A DNA stretch of 64,000 nt from Treponema sp. Its GTDB lineage: Bacteria > Spirochaetota > Spirochaetia > Treponematales > Treponemataceae. Below, piece by piece: positions 18,164 to 26,702 of the stretch. The notes under the pieces are model-generated. The model was not told the origin of the DNA. It did not search any database and saw only the letters and a program-made list of their open reading frames with translations. The stretch covers positions 22,351 through 86,350 of the forward strand of contig JAEDIW010000003.1 of assembly GCA_016296655.1 (NCBI GenBank), in the 5' to 3' direction. Positions within the stretch are counted from its first letter, which is position 1; every line of letters begins with the position of its first letter. A program made the position numbers and the translations under genes.

Positions 18164-18371
18164 ATTGGGAAACTATTATATCACAAAAAAGCCAGCAGGC
18201 AAGCATAAAAAGGTTTTGTAAGTAAAGTTAATTTGTTGTATACAAAAGAAATACGCTTGTTGCGGCGGAGTGCATGATGTGTGAGCAGTTCTACAAGTTT
18301 AAGAAAGTCCGTGACTTCAATAATCGTAAAAGTACTTTGTTTTTCCTGCAAAAAGGACTGTACGAAAGATT

Positions 18372-18812
18372 CGTCATTCTACCATAAAAGAAACATTGCT
18401 GGATTGTCTCAGGCGGGAAAAAGATGCTTCCCTCAAAGGTGGAATTTATCACAAAATTCAGATTGACCTGACTTATAATTCCAATCACATTGAAGGCTCT
18501 AAACTCTCACACGACCAGACCCGCTTTATTTTTGAAACAAAAACTATTGGCATTACGGACAGGGCTGTAAAAGTTGATGATATTGTTGAAACTGTAAATC
18601 ACTTCCGCTGCATTGATTTGATAATCGAAGGAGCGCATACAAAACTTTCTGAAAGTTTTATAAAACAACTTCATTTTATTTTAAAGTCTGGCACAACCGA
18701 CAGCCAGAAATCCTGGTTTAAAGTTGGAGATTATAAAATGCTGGAAAATGAAGTTTGTGGAAGTGAAACAACAAAGCCTGCAGAAGTTTCAGAAGCAATA
18801 AAAACTCTTTAA
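18372..18812 (+). pseudogene. Fic-family protein, truncated N-terminal remnant
   Basis: The frame reads KGGIYHKIQIDLTYNSNHIEG, shown here only in part, then LSHDQTRFIFET, VDDIVETVNHFRCIDLII, KSGTTDSQKSWFKVGDYK and ends at EVSEAIKTL. This is the N-terminal inhibitory-helix and early Fic-domain region of Fic proteins, including the (S/T)xxxE/G-type segment. The catalytic loop (HxFx[D/E]GNGR), which would transfer AMP to target proteins, is missing: the frame stops at 18812 and nothing like it follows. No good start codon with a ribosome binding site is visible. It is therefore a dead fragment. Confidence 0.75.
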
Positions 18813-19165
18813 AAGCCTGATGGGAGGCCGCTCTTTTTCTGGATAATTGAAACAAAAATCGTTGAAGAACTTGTGTCCTGTTACTTTTTCGTACAGTTCT
18901 GCATCTACAATCATTTTTCCATCTCAAAAAAAAAGTCTATACTAATGGAAATGCCGAATATGTTTTTGTCCAAATCAAGCAAATCCTGAAATGAAAATGT
19001 CATGGTCGAAAAGAGCCGCCACAAACTCTCATGCAGAAAGGAAAAAGGTCGCTTTTCCCAAGAAATTCAGGATTTTTTGTGAGGATTTCTTTCATCTTGC
19101 ACTCCGTTTCTTTTACTTTCTTGAAAAGCTAGAGCTGCTTTTGCCTGCGGAAATTTCATACTCTC
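18813..19165. other. Stretch without a supported gene
   Basis: Only short frames without family resemblance or ribosome binding sites are seen. It probably contains the degraded remainder of the Fic gene and neighbouring material. Confidence 0.4.
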
Positions 19166-19726
19166 TCAAGGCAGAATGGCTCGCTGGGCAAAATCGGATG
19201 CGTCCACAAAATCATCTTGAGCCGGGTCTGTGGTGCTTCCTAGTTTTTCAATCAGTCTCCAGTTATGGCTTACAAACCATTTTATAGAATCGATTTCTTC
19301 GCTGCTAAGATTAAAATCCTCGATGCTCGCCAAATCCATAACTTTAATAAAGCGGGGATTTTCTTCAATGGTGACAGCTGTGTGCTGTTCTTCCCAGGTT
19401 TTATCTGGGGTAAAAGGTCTTTTGCGAAGAAGGGCGATTTTTTCACCCTCCCAGCGCATAAAAGCATCTTCATCATCAAAAAGAAAGTTTACATTGCAAG
19501 TCCTTCCGATTGCACCATCAGGCCCTAGAGTGCCAAAAAATCCAAAGTCCTCGTAAACATTTCCGTCTTCACCGCCTTCCAGAAGATTTTTTGCCTCCAG
19601 ATTCCCTTTTGAAACCTCTTTTTTACACCATTCAAGGGCGTTCCACAAAAGAGAATTTCTGCCGTTTTTACATTTTTCGTAGAGTTCATTTATGGTCATT
19701 TTCTGCTTATTTTTTTTCTCCTTCAC
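19166..19726 (-). CDS. Unknown 186-residue protein, last gene of the FliG-like/PcfJ operon
   Basis: I do not recognise it. It is acidic and soluble, with no signal peptide or membrane segment. Visible features are a glycine-rich stretch (FGFFGTLGPDGAIG), a Trp-rich middle (FMRWEGEK, KTWEEQH) and a C-terminal IDSIKWFVSHNW. The start could be the GTG at 19726 or an ATG at 19699; neither is decided by a ribosome binding site. It lies 49 bases behind the Sel1-like gene on the same strand, and so likely belongs to the same transcript. Confidence 0.5.
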   Translation of the reverse strand: MKEKKNKQKMTINELYEKCKNGRNSLLWNALEWCKKEVSKGNLEAKNLLEGGEDGNVYEDFGFFGTLGPDGAIGRTCNVNFLFDDEDAFMRWEGEKIALLRKRPFTPDKTWEEQHTAVTIEENPRFIKVMDLASIEDFNLSSEEIDSIKWFVSHNWRLIEKLGSTTDPAQDDFVDASDFAQRAILP

Positions 19727-19775
19727 TCCGTGTCTTTGATTCTGCCCTTCGATTTTTCTTTTGCCATTTACCTTC

Positions 19776-20348
19776 TCATCTTGTTATCGTTTTCTCAGCT
19801 TCTTTTGCTTTTGCCTTCCATTCTGCGGCTTTTTCAGGATTAAAAAGCGGATTTTCAGGATTTTTATTCTCATAGAGAGCGGCAAGTTCCTCCATATTCA
19901 AAACAACGCCAGATGGGGCAAGGTCATTTCTTGGTGTTTTAGAAGCCTCATAGGCTGCCAGCCGCCATTTTTCTTCTTCAAGAAAATGTTCTTCCGTTAA
20001 ATCTTTTTCATCAGAAGTTATTCTTTTTACCATCGCACGGATTGCAAGACCTTCCATAGCCCATGGGCTTCCAAGCCTAGCAGCCTTTTCAATGTAAGAA
20101 AGTGATTTCTCTTCGTCTTCTTCTGATGACTGAAAGATGAAATACAAATCCATGAGGGCAAGAATGTTTTCTTTTTCAGCCATGTCTTCCAAAAAAGCAA
20201 GGTTCTTTTCAACATCATGTCCGTCTTCAACTTCAAGAGCGGCAAGCTCAATTTGTGCATCAAGACTTCCTGTTTGAGCCTTTTTGTGAAGTTTTTTAAT
20301 GTTTTCGTCTTTGAGATACTGTGAATGATTAATTCCTGGATTTTTCAT
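19776..20348 (-). CDS. Sel1-like/TPR-type repeat protein
   Basis: The 190-residue protein is made of helical pairs of the Sel1/TPR type: IKKLHKKAQTGSLDAQIELA, SLSYIEKAARLGSPWAMEGL, and NPEKAAEWKAKAKEAE with the alanine and glycine spacing of these repeats. Such proteins act as protein-binding scaffolds. There is no signal peptide, so it should be cytoplasmic. Its ATG lies four bases behind the pcfJ stop codon and its ribosome binding site AAGGAG lies inside the pcfJ coding end. The two genes are therefore translationally coupled. Confidence 0.7.
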   Translation of the reverse strand: MKNPGINHSQYLKDENIKKLHKKAQTGSLDAQIELAALEVEDGHDVEKNLAFLEDMAEKENILALMDLYFIFQSSEEDEEKSLSYIEKAARLGSPWAMEGLAIRAMVKRITSDEKDLTEEHFLEEEKWRLAAYEASKTPRNDLAPSGVVLNMEELAALYENKNPENPLFNPEKAAEWKAKAKEAEKTITR

Positions 20349-20351
20349 ATT

Positions 20352-22031
20352 TTATTTTACACTCCTTAATGCATGTCTTCCATGCCATTTTTCCAATACT
20401 GAATTTTCTTCTGTCCCGGGACTTGCGTTTCTGTCAATCCGTTCCTGGAGGATTTCTTTTTCACGGACTTCTATGCAGATTTTGTACTGTCCATCTTTTT
20501 GGACATAAACAATCGTACATTCTTTTTTCTCAACGCTTTCTGCATAGCTTGCCACGCAGTTGTGAAGGGCAGTTCCTATTTCGCAAAGCTGGTAGCTGTC
20601 TTTTGGCAGGCGGAAGGAAAAGCCGTCTATGTCGTCTTCAAGTTTTTCCTGTTCCCGGCTGTATTTAAATACAATGTTTTTGTTTTTAACCTGATAAGAA
20701 ATATTTGAAAGCGCGTCATGGTTGAACTTTGTAAAGCCGTCTTCAAGAATATCTTTGACCAACTCTTCTGGAAGATGATTAAAATATCGGGCGAACATTT
20801 CCATAGCGTCGCTTTTTTCATACCAGTCTTCGTCTCCGTCCTCGTCATAAGTTTTCTTTAAGAGCAGATTCATGCAAGGAATTTCTCCCCGTTTTTTTAT
20901 GCATTTTTTGCAAAAGAAAACAAGGCTTTTGCGGTCAAAGTGGTTTATTTCATTTATGTTATCTTCACTTTCTATTACGCGGTTGTAAAGATTAATGTCT
21001 TTAAAGCCCCCATCATGCAGCCTCATGTAAGAAAGCAGGACTTGAGGATTTTCAGAAAAGGATTTTCGCAAGGTTCTGTAGTTTTTTATGTGTGCCTTTC
21101 TTAAAAAACGGTTCAAAACCTTTGTGTCTTTGCGGTTGTATTTAAAGTGAAACTTCATATCATAAAGTTCCTCTCTCATAAGAATGCCGTAAAGAAGCGG
21201 TTCGCAGGGAAGCTTTGTAAAAATATACATTTCCGAAAGATAACGCTTTTTTCCTGTATTCTTGTCTTCGAGTACGGAATCATGGAAGGAAGGCGCGGCG
21301 GAAAGCCCTGTGTATTTTTGGGCAAGAATGCCTAATTTTTCATGGGAGGCTTTTAGAATAGCTGAAGGAAGTGTTTTTGTTTCAAGTTCCCTAAAAAAAT
21401 GCATGGCCTTTTTGTGAATTTCATACGGAAGATTTTCTTTTTTTTCTCCGCGGGCGGGAGAAAAAATTTTCTTGCCGTTGTAAATAAGGTCATGAATATC
21501 GCTAAAAACACTTCCTTTCTTCATGTCAAAAAAAATATTTTCTTCTTTTAATGTCGGAACTTCATCAATAGGTGAAATTTGCCATTTTCTTTTTGCGCGG
21601 TCAAACGAAGTGAAAGAAACTTTTAACGTTAGACTTTTATAATCAACAAGGATTTTTGCGCCGGCGCAATTTTTTGAAAGGCCCTCGTTGTCGCAAAAGT
21701 TTCTTTGAGCAAAAACGAATCTTTTTAACTTTTCTCGCCAGTCCAAATAATCCTGCATCTCGCCGGAAGACAAGTCCTCAAGAACGTCGACTCCTTCAAA
21801 CTGGGGCCTCTTTGGCCTTATGGGAACTTCCACAAATTCCACAAAGACAGAATCTTCGCTTTCGCCTGGAAGATTTTCCTCCGCCTTCCATTTTTTTTCG
21901 CTCTCGTCATAAATATAATTTGACTTGCTGTATTCGTTTTTTGGCCAGACAGGAATTATTTTCTTTTCGGCGCCGGCCATTACAAAGTCAGAAGTCTGTA
22001 TGTTCCTGTAAAAATATATTGTTTCCTGCAT
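20352..22031 (-). CDS. PcfJ-domain protein
   Basis: The C-terminal part of this 559-residue protein matches the PcfJ family, named after a gene of the enterococcal conjugative plasmid pCF10 and of unknown function. The signature LHNCVASYAESVEKKE starts near residue 489, and the block IVYVQKDGQYKICIEVRE follows. The first 400 residues are charged and unrecognised, with a CKKCIKKRG cysteine pair near residue 350. The ATG at 22031 has GGGGGAAAG just upstream; an in-frame start 48 bases earlier would lack this. It sits 44 bases behind the FliG-like gene. A piece of a second copy survives at about 6390-6540, also joined to FliG-like sequence. Confidence 0.8.
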   Translation of the reverse strand: MQETIYFYRNIQTSDFVMAGAEKKIIPVWPKNEYSKSNYIYDESEKKWKAEENLPGESEDSVFVEFVEVPIRPKRPQFEGVDVLEDLSSGEMQDYLDWREKLKRFVFAQRNFCDNEGLSKNCAGAKILVDYKSLTLKVSFTSFDRAKRKWQISPIDEVPTLKEENIFFDMKKGSVFSDIHDLIYNGKKIFSPARGEKKENLPYEIHKKAMHFFRELETKTLPSAILKASHEKLGILAQKYTGLSAAPSFHDSVLEDKNTGKKRYLSEMYIFTKLPCEPLLYGILMREELYDMKFHFKYNRKDTKVLNRFLRKAHIKNYRTLRKSFSENPQVLLSYMRLHDGGFKDINLYNRVIESEDNINEINHFDRKSLVFFCKKCIKKRGEIPCMNLLLKKTYDEDGDEDWYEKSDAMEMFARYFNHLPEELVKDILEDGFTKFNHDALSNISYQVKNKNIVFKYSREQEKLEDDIDGFSFRLPKDSYQLCEIGTALHNCVASYAESVEKKECTIVYVQKDGQYKICIEVREKEILQERIDRNASPGTEENSVLEKWHGRHALRSVK

Positions 22032-22075
22032 TTTCTTTCCCCCAAAAAAAATCAACACTCGCTGCGAAGAAAAAA

Positions 22076-22819
22076 TCACTCAATCATTTCTGAGGAAATC
22101 ACAATATCTCCATCTTCTTCAAGTTTCTTAAGAATTGCCATTACCTTTTTCTGGCTTTCAAGGATATCGCTTTTTCTCACCGGCCCCATATATTCCATAT
22201 CTTCCTGTAGCATTGCGGCGGCGCGGTGGCTCATGTTCCTAAAAACTTTGTCCTGAACGTCTATAGAAGCGTCTTTTAGGGCCTTTGCAAGTTCGTCATT
22301 AGAAACATCCCTCAACCACTTCTGGACGCCTCTGTCGTCCACTTGCGTCAAAATTTCCATGCTTGTTAGATGATGCTCGAGGTTCATGGAAAGAAGGGGA
22401 TTTTCCGCAAACAAAGAGCCGGCCCTTTCTCGCATCATGGCCATAAAAAGCGCGTCCTTTTCGCCCAAAACTTCCCCTGCGGCCTTTGCCCCATAAAAGC
22501 CTGATTTTTTTAAGACAAATCCCACCGCACTTAAAACATCTGCGTCGCAATTTTTCTTTTGGGAATAAGAATCCAGCAGGGCGGAAACTTTTTCTTGAAC
22601 CTCTTTTGGCAATTTTTGCAAAGTGGACTTTCTTCGTGCTTCCGGCAAATAGATTAAAATCTTCGCAAGATTTTCAATGTAGCCTGAAGAGATAAAATCT
22701 TCGATAATTGAAAAAGTTTTATCGTTCGCCTTATCAAAGCACTCGGCAATTTTTTTGAGAATTTTGTCGGAGTTTTCACCGCTAGTGTCGTCAACAATCG
22801 TTGTTTTTTCTTTTGCCAT
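22076..22819 (-). CDS. FliG-like protein lacking the N-terminal (FliF-binding) domain
   Basis: The 247-residue protein matches the middle and C-terminal domains of the flagellar rotor protein FliG. The C-terminal domain has ILTQVDDRGVQKWLRDVS (DDR at 161-163, the charged torque-helix residues of FliG), FRNMSHRAAAMLQEDMEYMGPVR and LEEDGDIVIS. The middle domain is divergent (YIENLAKILIYLPEARRK, LQKLPKEVQEKV). The FliG N domain that binds FliF is absent; the first 25 residues are unrelated. Standard FliG is about 330-345 residues. The ATG at 22819 has GGAGG seven bases upstream, inside the end of the preceding short gene. No flagellar gene lies nearby; PcfJ is next. It may be a rotor-interacting regulator or have a new role (inference). 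Confidence 0.85.
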   Translation of the reverse strand: MAKEKTTIVDDTSGENSDKILKKIAECFDKANDKTFSIIEDFISSGYIENLAKILIYLPEARRKSTLQKLPKEVQEKVSALLDSYSQKKNCDADVLSAVGFVLKKSGFYGAKAAGEVLGEKDALFMAMMRERAGSLFAENPLLSMNLEHHLTSMEILTQVDDRGVQKWLRDVSNDELAKALKDASIDVQDKVFRNMSHRAAAMLQEDMEYMGPVRKSDILESQKKVMAILKKLEEDGDIVISSEMIE

Positions 22820-22820
22820 A

Positions 22821-23084
22821 TTATGCCTCCTCCACTTCTTCAAAAGCGAGTTTTATATACTCTTCTAAAACTTTAATTCTATCTTTGTATTTTTCAAGAT
22901 AAAGGTGGAAAAAGGTTTTTGCAATTTCCACAGAAACCTCGTCGCAGTGGATTAGAATCATTTTGCCGCGCTTTTCTGCATACGAAAAGATTTCTTCCGC
23001 AAGGGAGTGGATTCTCTCATCGTCCAAATCCTTTGGGGGACAATAAAGACAGCTTGTGGTGCTGGAAAAATACACCTTCCACAC
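22821..23084 (-). CDS. Short protein (up to 87 residues) coupled to the FliG-like gene
   Basis: I do not recognise it. It contains a CLYC pair near the N-terminus (SSTTSCLYCPPKDLDDERIH) and an amphipathic helical C-terminal half (KTFFHLYLEKYKDRIKVLEEY). Its stop codon is one base before the FliG-like ATG, and its last codons carry that gene's ribosome binding site, so it is translated with it. The start is uncertain: GTG codons at 23084 or 23075 are available, neither well supported, and a stop lies in frame at 23094-23096. It may be the end of a longer decayed gene. Confidence 0.45.
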   Translation of the reverse strand: MWKVYFSSTTSCLYCPPKDLDDERIHSLAEEIFSYAEKRGKMILIHCDEVSVEIAKTFFHLYLEKYKDRIKVLEEYIKLAFEEVEEA

Positions 23085-23174
23085 CCGACACCTTTAGCGC
23101 GGAAAAAACACGGTCGGCAAAGTAATATGCTTTTTAAAACTGCCCGATGTGTATGTGACAGTCCGTCATTCGCT

Positions 23175-23499
23175 CTATTTTCCCACTGCCTTTAATTTTG
23201 CCTCTCGCCAGTCAAGGACAATCTGCTTATTCTTTGCAGCAACAGCGCAGAAATGACGGTTGATTTCAAGCGGATTTCCTGTAGGGCTTTCGTTGGCATT
23301 ACGCACCATGCACGGAGCACAAAAGACAGCCTTGTCGCACTTGCAGCACTCGCCGCCACCCATGTCTTTCATCTTTAAACCGCGGAGCCACTTGATTTTT
23401 TTCGCTGTTGTTCCAGATGTTTTCAAGAGTGTCGTTTGCAAGATTGCCCAAAATCATCTCCTGCCAGCCTATACACGGATAGACATTACCGTTTGCTCC
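23175..23499 (-). pseudogene. Radical SAM/SPASM maturase, C-terminal remnant with frameshift
   Basis: Reading across a frameshift gives GANGNVYPCIGWQEMILGN, then NDTLENIWNNSEK, then KIKWLRGLKMKDMGGGECCK and KCDKAVFCAPCMVRNANE. This is the SPASM domain of a radical SAM enzyme, with cysteines that bind an auxiliary iron-sulfur cluster. The frame break is at a run of A on the coding strand (about 23391-23405). The radical SAM core with CxxxCxxC is absent: the sequence switches at about 23499 into the end of the neighbouring 231-residue gene. SPASM enzymes often modify ribosomal peptides; the substrate here is unknown. Confidence 0.75.
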
Positions 23500-24181
23500 A
23501 AATATCTTTTAACATTTCAAGTTCAAGTGGAGAAGAACATTCACATTTCTTGCATATCTCTTTTGCAGTATCTTGTAAAAATCGATATTGATCTTCTGTC
23601 ATTCCCCATTTCCAGGAAGATATTTCATTCAGACCTTTTATTGCGGGATTATCTTTATCGTTTTCTTTGAGCCAATAAATAAGCCACTTTATCACATAAT
23701 CATCAACAGGAATATGAGCAACAGAAATCAATATCTTATATTTACGGAATTCTTTTTCGTTTGTTTCCGAGAAGGCAAGGGCAACAAAATATTTAATCCA
23801 AATATTTATAATTTTTTGGAACCGTCCGAATGAAACTTTACATTCACTGTCCAATTCTTTTGCATTTGTATACATGGTATTTATTGTTTTATAAAAAAAC
23901 GTATCATATTTTTCTTGTGTAATATTTTCATCCATCACTTCACTAAGAAAGTTCTCCAGAGATTTTTCTATTGCTTCTTTGAATTTTTCGTTCGGCTTTA
24001 CCCTTGAGCCTTTTGGGTTTCCAGCTCCCATTGATGCACGTATAGCCCCTTCAAGTCTTTCATCTGGTTCCGTTATTTCAAAATCTATGTTCTCCATAAA
24101 TTTTAAAGAAGCTTTGTTCATTTCCATAACATAGTCCATGTTTTCAACCTCCATATCAATCGCGTTTTTCTCTTTTTCCAT
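23486..24181 (-). CDS. Unknown 231-residue protein
   Basis: I do not recognise it. The protein is hydrophilic with a helix-rich central part (FGRFQKIINIWIKYFVALAF, HIPVDDYVIKWLIYWLKEND), suggesting a soluble helical fold, and a C-terminal KEICKKCECSSPLELEML cysteine cluster. It has no signal peptide. Its last 14 bases overlap the start of the radical SAM remnant, so the junction looks recombinational. The stop codon may have been gained at that junction. No clear ribosome binding site is visible before the ATG at 24181. Confidence 0.5.
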   Translation of the reverse strand: MEKEKNAIDMEVENMDYVMEMNKASLKFMENIDFEITEPDERLEGAIRASMGAGNPKGSRVKPNEKFKEAIEKSLENFLSEVMDENITQEKYDTFFYKTINTMYTNAKELDSECKVSFGRFQKIINIWIKYFVALAFSETNEKEFRKYKILISVAHIPVDDYVIKWLIYWLKENDKDNPAIKGLNEISSWKWGMTEDQYRFLQDTAKEICKKCECSSPLELEMLKDIWSKR

Positions 24182-24257
24182 GTCATACAGTATATTTCAT
24201 AAAATCCGATTTGCCTTATGACAATCTGTAAAATAAACTGTGAATCTTTATGCAAAA

Positions 24258-24280
24258 AGTTATGAAAAATTCATAAGTTT
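24258..24280. repeat. 23-base repeat upstream of a DUF4143 ATPase, copy 1
   Basis: This 23-base sequence is centred on the palindrome TTATGAA-AAA-TTCATAA and is identical to 27673-27695. Both copies lie upstream of DUF4143 ATPase genes and are followed by a TTTCAACTACAGAA box. It could be an operator or part of a mobile unit boundary. Confidence 0.7.
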
Positions 24281-24312
24281 TTTGTGGGCGAACTTTGATT
24301 TTCAACTACAGA

Positions 24313-24361
24313 AAACATTTTACATTAACTTTAGTTTTTTTGAAGTTAATGTAAAATGTTT
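24313..24361. repeat. Perfect 19-bp inverted repeat before the broken ATPase gene
   Basis: AAACATTTTACATTAACTT (24313-24331) and its exact complement (24343-24361) flank an 11-base T-rich loop. It ends two bases before the ATG at 24364, so it would cover the ribosome binding site of that gene. Confidence 0.85.
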
Positions 24362-24363
24362 GT

Positions 24364-25201
24364 ATGAAGCAGATAAAGAGAGAAATATATCTTTCACAGA
24401 TAAGAAAATATTACGAGGTTGATTTGATAAAAGTTCTTACAGGCGTGCGTCGCTCAGGCAAATCATATTAAGACAGATTATTAAAGAACTAAAACGAAAA
24501 ATAGACTCTAGACATATCATATATATGAACTTTGAGGACTTTGAATTTGAGGAAATAGATACAGCCAAAAAACTTCATGAGTTTGTAAAGTCAAAAATTA
24601 AAGATTCAGAGAAATACTACATTTTCTTTGACGAAATTCAACATGTAAAGGAATTTGAAAAAGTTCTTGCTTCATTCAGGGCAACTCTTAACTGTTCGCT
24701 TTTTGTTACTGGCTCTAATTCCAAGCTTCTTTCTGGTGAGCTTGCGACATTGCTTGTAGGGCGAACCGTTGAGTTTAGGATTATGCCTTTTTCCTACAGT
24801 GAGGCAGTTCAATTATACAATGAGAATAAAAAATAGATTCCACAAGACTTTATTTATGACTATATAAAATGGGGCGGACTTCCACAACGTTTTGATTTTA
24901 CAGAAGAAAAAGATACAAAGAATTATCTTGAAAGCGTCCTCTATGGCATTGTGGAAAAAGACATTTATAAGAGCGACTCAAAAATTGAAAAATATAAATT
25001 CACCGCAATTTCAAGTTATATTCTTTTTTAATGCCGACAGAGGTTATAATCAAAAGGGAGTTTGCCGCATTTAAGCCAATCAGAGACGCTTCGCCAAAAT
25101 ATGTCCTATCGTTAGATAAGGTTGATTTGTCTCACGATGGAATTATTCATCTGAATATTGAAGATTTTCTTCTGCGAAAAATGGATTTGCTTTTATCCTA
25201 A
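24364..25201 (+). pseudogene. DUF4143-type AAA ATPase, decayed
   Basis: The pieces in order are: a P-loop region (KVLTGVRRSGKSY) followed by a frameshift; EKYYIFFDEIQHVKEFEKVL with Walker B and FVTGSNSKLLSGELATLLVG with sensor 1, ending at an in-frame TAG (24834); YIKWGGLPQRF and YGIVEKDIYK; then a large deletion; and finally the family C-terminus SPKYVLSLDKVDLSHDG and HLNIEDFLL. Intact members are about 400 residues with a C-terminal PD-(D/E)XK-like domain, which is lost here. Two intact relatives follow at 27884 and 29029. Confidence 0.85.
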
Positions 25202-25233
25202 AGACTCAACGCCTCACTTTTTTCAGGCAACTT

Positions 25234-25884
25234 TCATTCCCCAAACTTTTTAATCACTTCGTGAACATTCTTGCAGGCGGTCTTTTCAAAAATATGGGTA
25301 AAGTAGTTGTCCACCGAGCGGGGAATAATGTTCAGTTCCTCAGCAATCTGCTCTTTGCTTTTTCGCTCAAGGATTTTCTTAAAGACGTTCTGTTCCTGTT
25401 TGGTAAGACCGTCGAACATTGTCTTGTAGGTAAAAAGAGGCGCAACAAGATTCTGCTGAACAAAGGTTTCTCCTGCAAGAATACTTTTAACTGCCGTAAT
25501 CAGAATGGGCTCTGGAGCAGATTTTTCTACAAAACCGTGGGCACCGGCTTCCAGTACCATCGAAAGAATTCCAGGCTTTGCGTACATTGAATAAACCAGA
25601 ATTTTAATCTCAGGGTAATCTGTGCGAACTTCGCGCAGTAAATCAAGTCCGCTTTCTTCGCCTAAAAATAAATCAAGAATCAAAAGTTCTGGAAGGGCTG
25701 AAGTTTTACTGCCTGTTTCGGTTAAGCCGTTGGCAAGGGCTTTAAGTTTTTCTTCCGCCTCTGATTTTGAAAGTGCTGAACCTGAGCATTTAAGTTCTGT
25801 TTTCTGCTCAATAAGCTGTACAAGTCCTATATTTGTAACTGTGTGGTCTTCCACAACAAAAAATGTTTTATTTAGACAAGACAT
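25234..25884 (-). CDS. NarL/FixJ-family response regulator
   Basis: The 216-residue DNA-binding regulator has a receiver domain (FFVVEDHTVTNIG with the acidic Glu-Asp pair, phospho-acceptor Asp in LLILDLFLGEESG, Lys in GFVEKSA) and a C-terminal LuxR-type helix-turn-helix (FDGLTKQEQNVFKKILERKS, EELNIIPRSVDNYFTHIF). It is the output of the kinase encoded just upstream; the two reading frames overlap by one base (TAATG). Target genes are not evident. A decayed second copy of this gene lies at 30158-30460. Confidence 0.93.
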   Translation of the reverse strand: MSCLNKTFFVVEDHTVTNIGLVQLIEQKTELKCSGSALSKSEAEEKLKALANGLTETGSKTSALPELLILDLFLGEESGLDLLREVRTDYPEIKILVYSMYAKPGILSMVLEAGAHGFVEKSAPEPILITAVKSILAGETFVQQNLVAPLFTYKTMFDGLTKQEQNVFKKILERKSKEQIAEELNIIPRSVDNYFTHIFEKTACKNVHEVIKKFGE

Positions 25885-26702
25885 TATCTATATCCCCCTG
25901 TGTGTTTGTATGTTGCATTTTTTAATCTGATAATCTTTATCTGAGTTCCAGAATCTTTTTCGGAAGTTATAAAAAGTCCGGCTCCGATTAAGTCTGCACG
26001 GTTTTTCATTCCTCTTAGACCAAAGTGTTTTTTTTCGTCAATGTTTTCCGTGTCAAAGCCTTTTCCGTCATCGCTTATAAAAATGTAAAGACCGTTTTCT
26101 TCTTCTCCCTTTGCGTTGCGGACTAAAATTACAATTTCAGTTGCCTCTGCGTGTTTTAAAACATTTGTTAACGCTTCCTGGACAATTCTGTAAAGGTTTA
26201 AAATCTCATCCTTTGTAAGAAAGGAAGCGTCTGTATTTTCAAGAATTGAAAGCCTTAGGTCTATTTTGGAATTTTCCGAAAACTCCTGGCACAAATTTTT
26301 TACGCACAAAAGAAAATCATTTTTTGTTATGTCGGGCGGAGCCAGGTTGTAACTCATGGAACGCACCTCCACCAGCGACTTTGAAAGAAAGGCTGCGATT
26401 TGCGGAAGATTTTTTGCTGCCTCTGCGGTTTCGCATAAACTTTTGCAGTAGCGAAGATTCTGCGCCACAGTATCGTGAAGTTCCCGCGCAATGCGTCCAC
26501 GTTCTTCTTCCTGCCCTTGAATTGTAAACAAAAGGTATTCCTTTGATTCCTTTAATTTTTTCCTGGACTTTGCAAAATGAATCAGAAGAATTACGCCTCC
26601 AAGAAGAAATATAGCAAATACAATGTCAAAAAGTAAAAAATAGGTGGTGTATCGCTGAATTATTGCTTCAAGTTCTAAAATAGTAGTCTCTGATTCTGGC
26701 AT
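25884..26702 (-). CDS. Sensor histidine kinase (NarX/DesK-like, HisKA_3)
   Basis: The 272-residue kinase has one N-terminal membrane segment (LLFDIVFAIFLLGGVILLIH), then a HisKA_3 dimerisation domain with the phospho-acceptor His in RIARELHDTVAQNL. An HATPase domain follows, with N box YRIVQEALTNVLKHAEA and G box SDDGKGFD. It has no sensor domain of its own. The preceding membrane protein ends immediately before its ATG (TAAATG), so that protein may supply the sensing part. It phosphorylates the response regulator encoded next. Confidence 0.93.
   Translation of the reverse strand: MPESETTILELEAIIQRYTTYFLLFDIVFAIFLLGGVILLIHFAKSRKKLKESKEYLLFTIQGQEEERGRIARELHDTVAQNLRYCKSLCETAEAAKNLPQIAAFLSKSLVEVRSMSYNLAPPDITKNDFLLCVKNLCQEFSENSKIDLRLSILENTDASFLTKDEILNLYRIVQEALTNVLKHAEATEIVILVRNAKGEEENGLYIFISDDGKGFDTENIDEKKHFGLRGMKNRADLIGAGLFITSEKDSGTQIKIIRLKNATYKHTGGYR

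Noticed and set aside
22821..23084. The 87-residue ORF as a ribosomal peptide precursor for the radical SAM remnant
   Set aside because: It is longer and more helical than typical precursors, has no leader/core pattern, and is coupled to the FliG-like gene rather than to the maturase.
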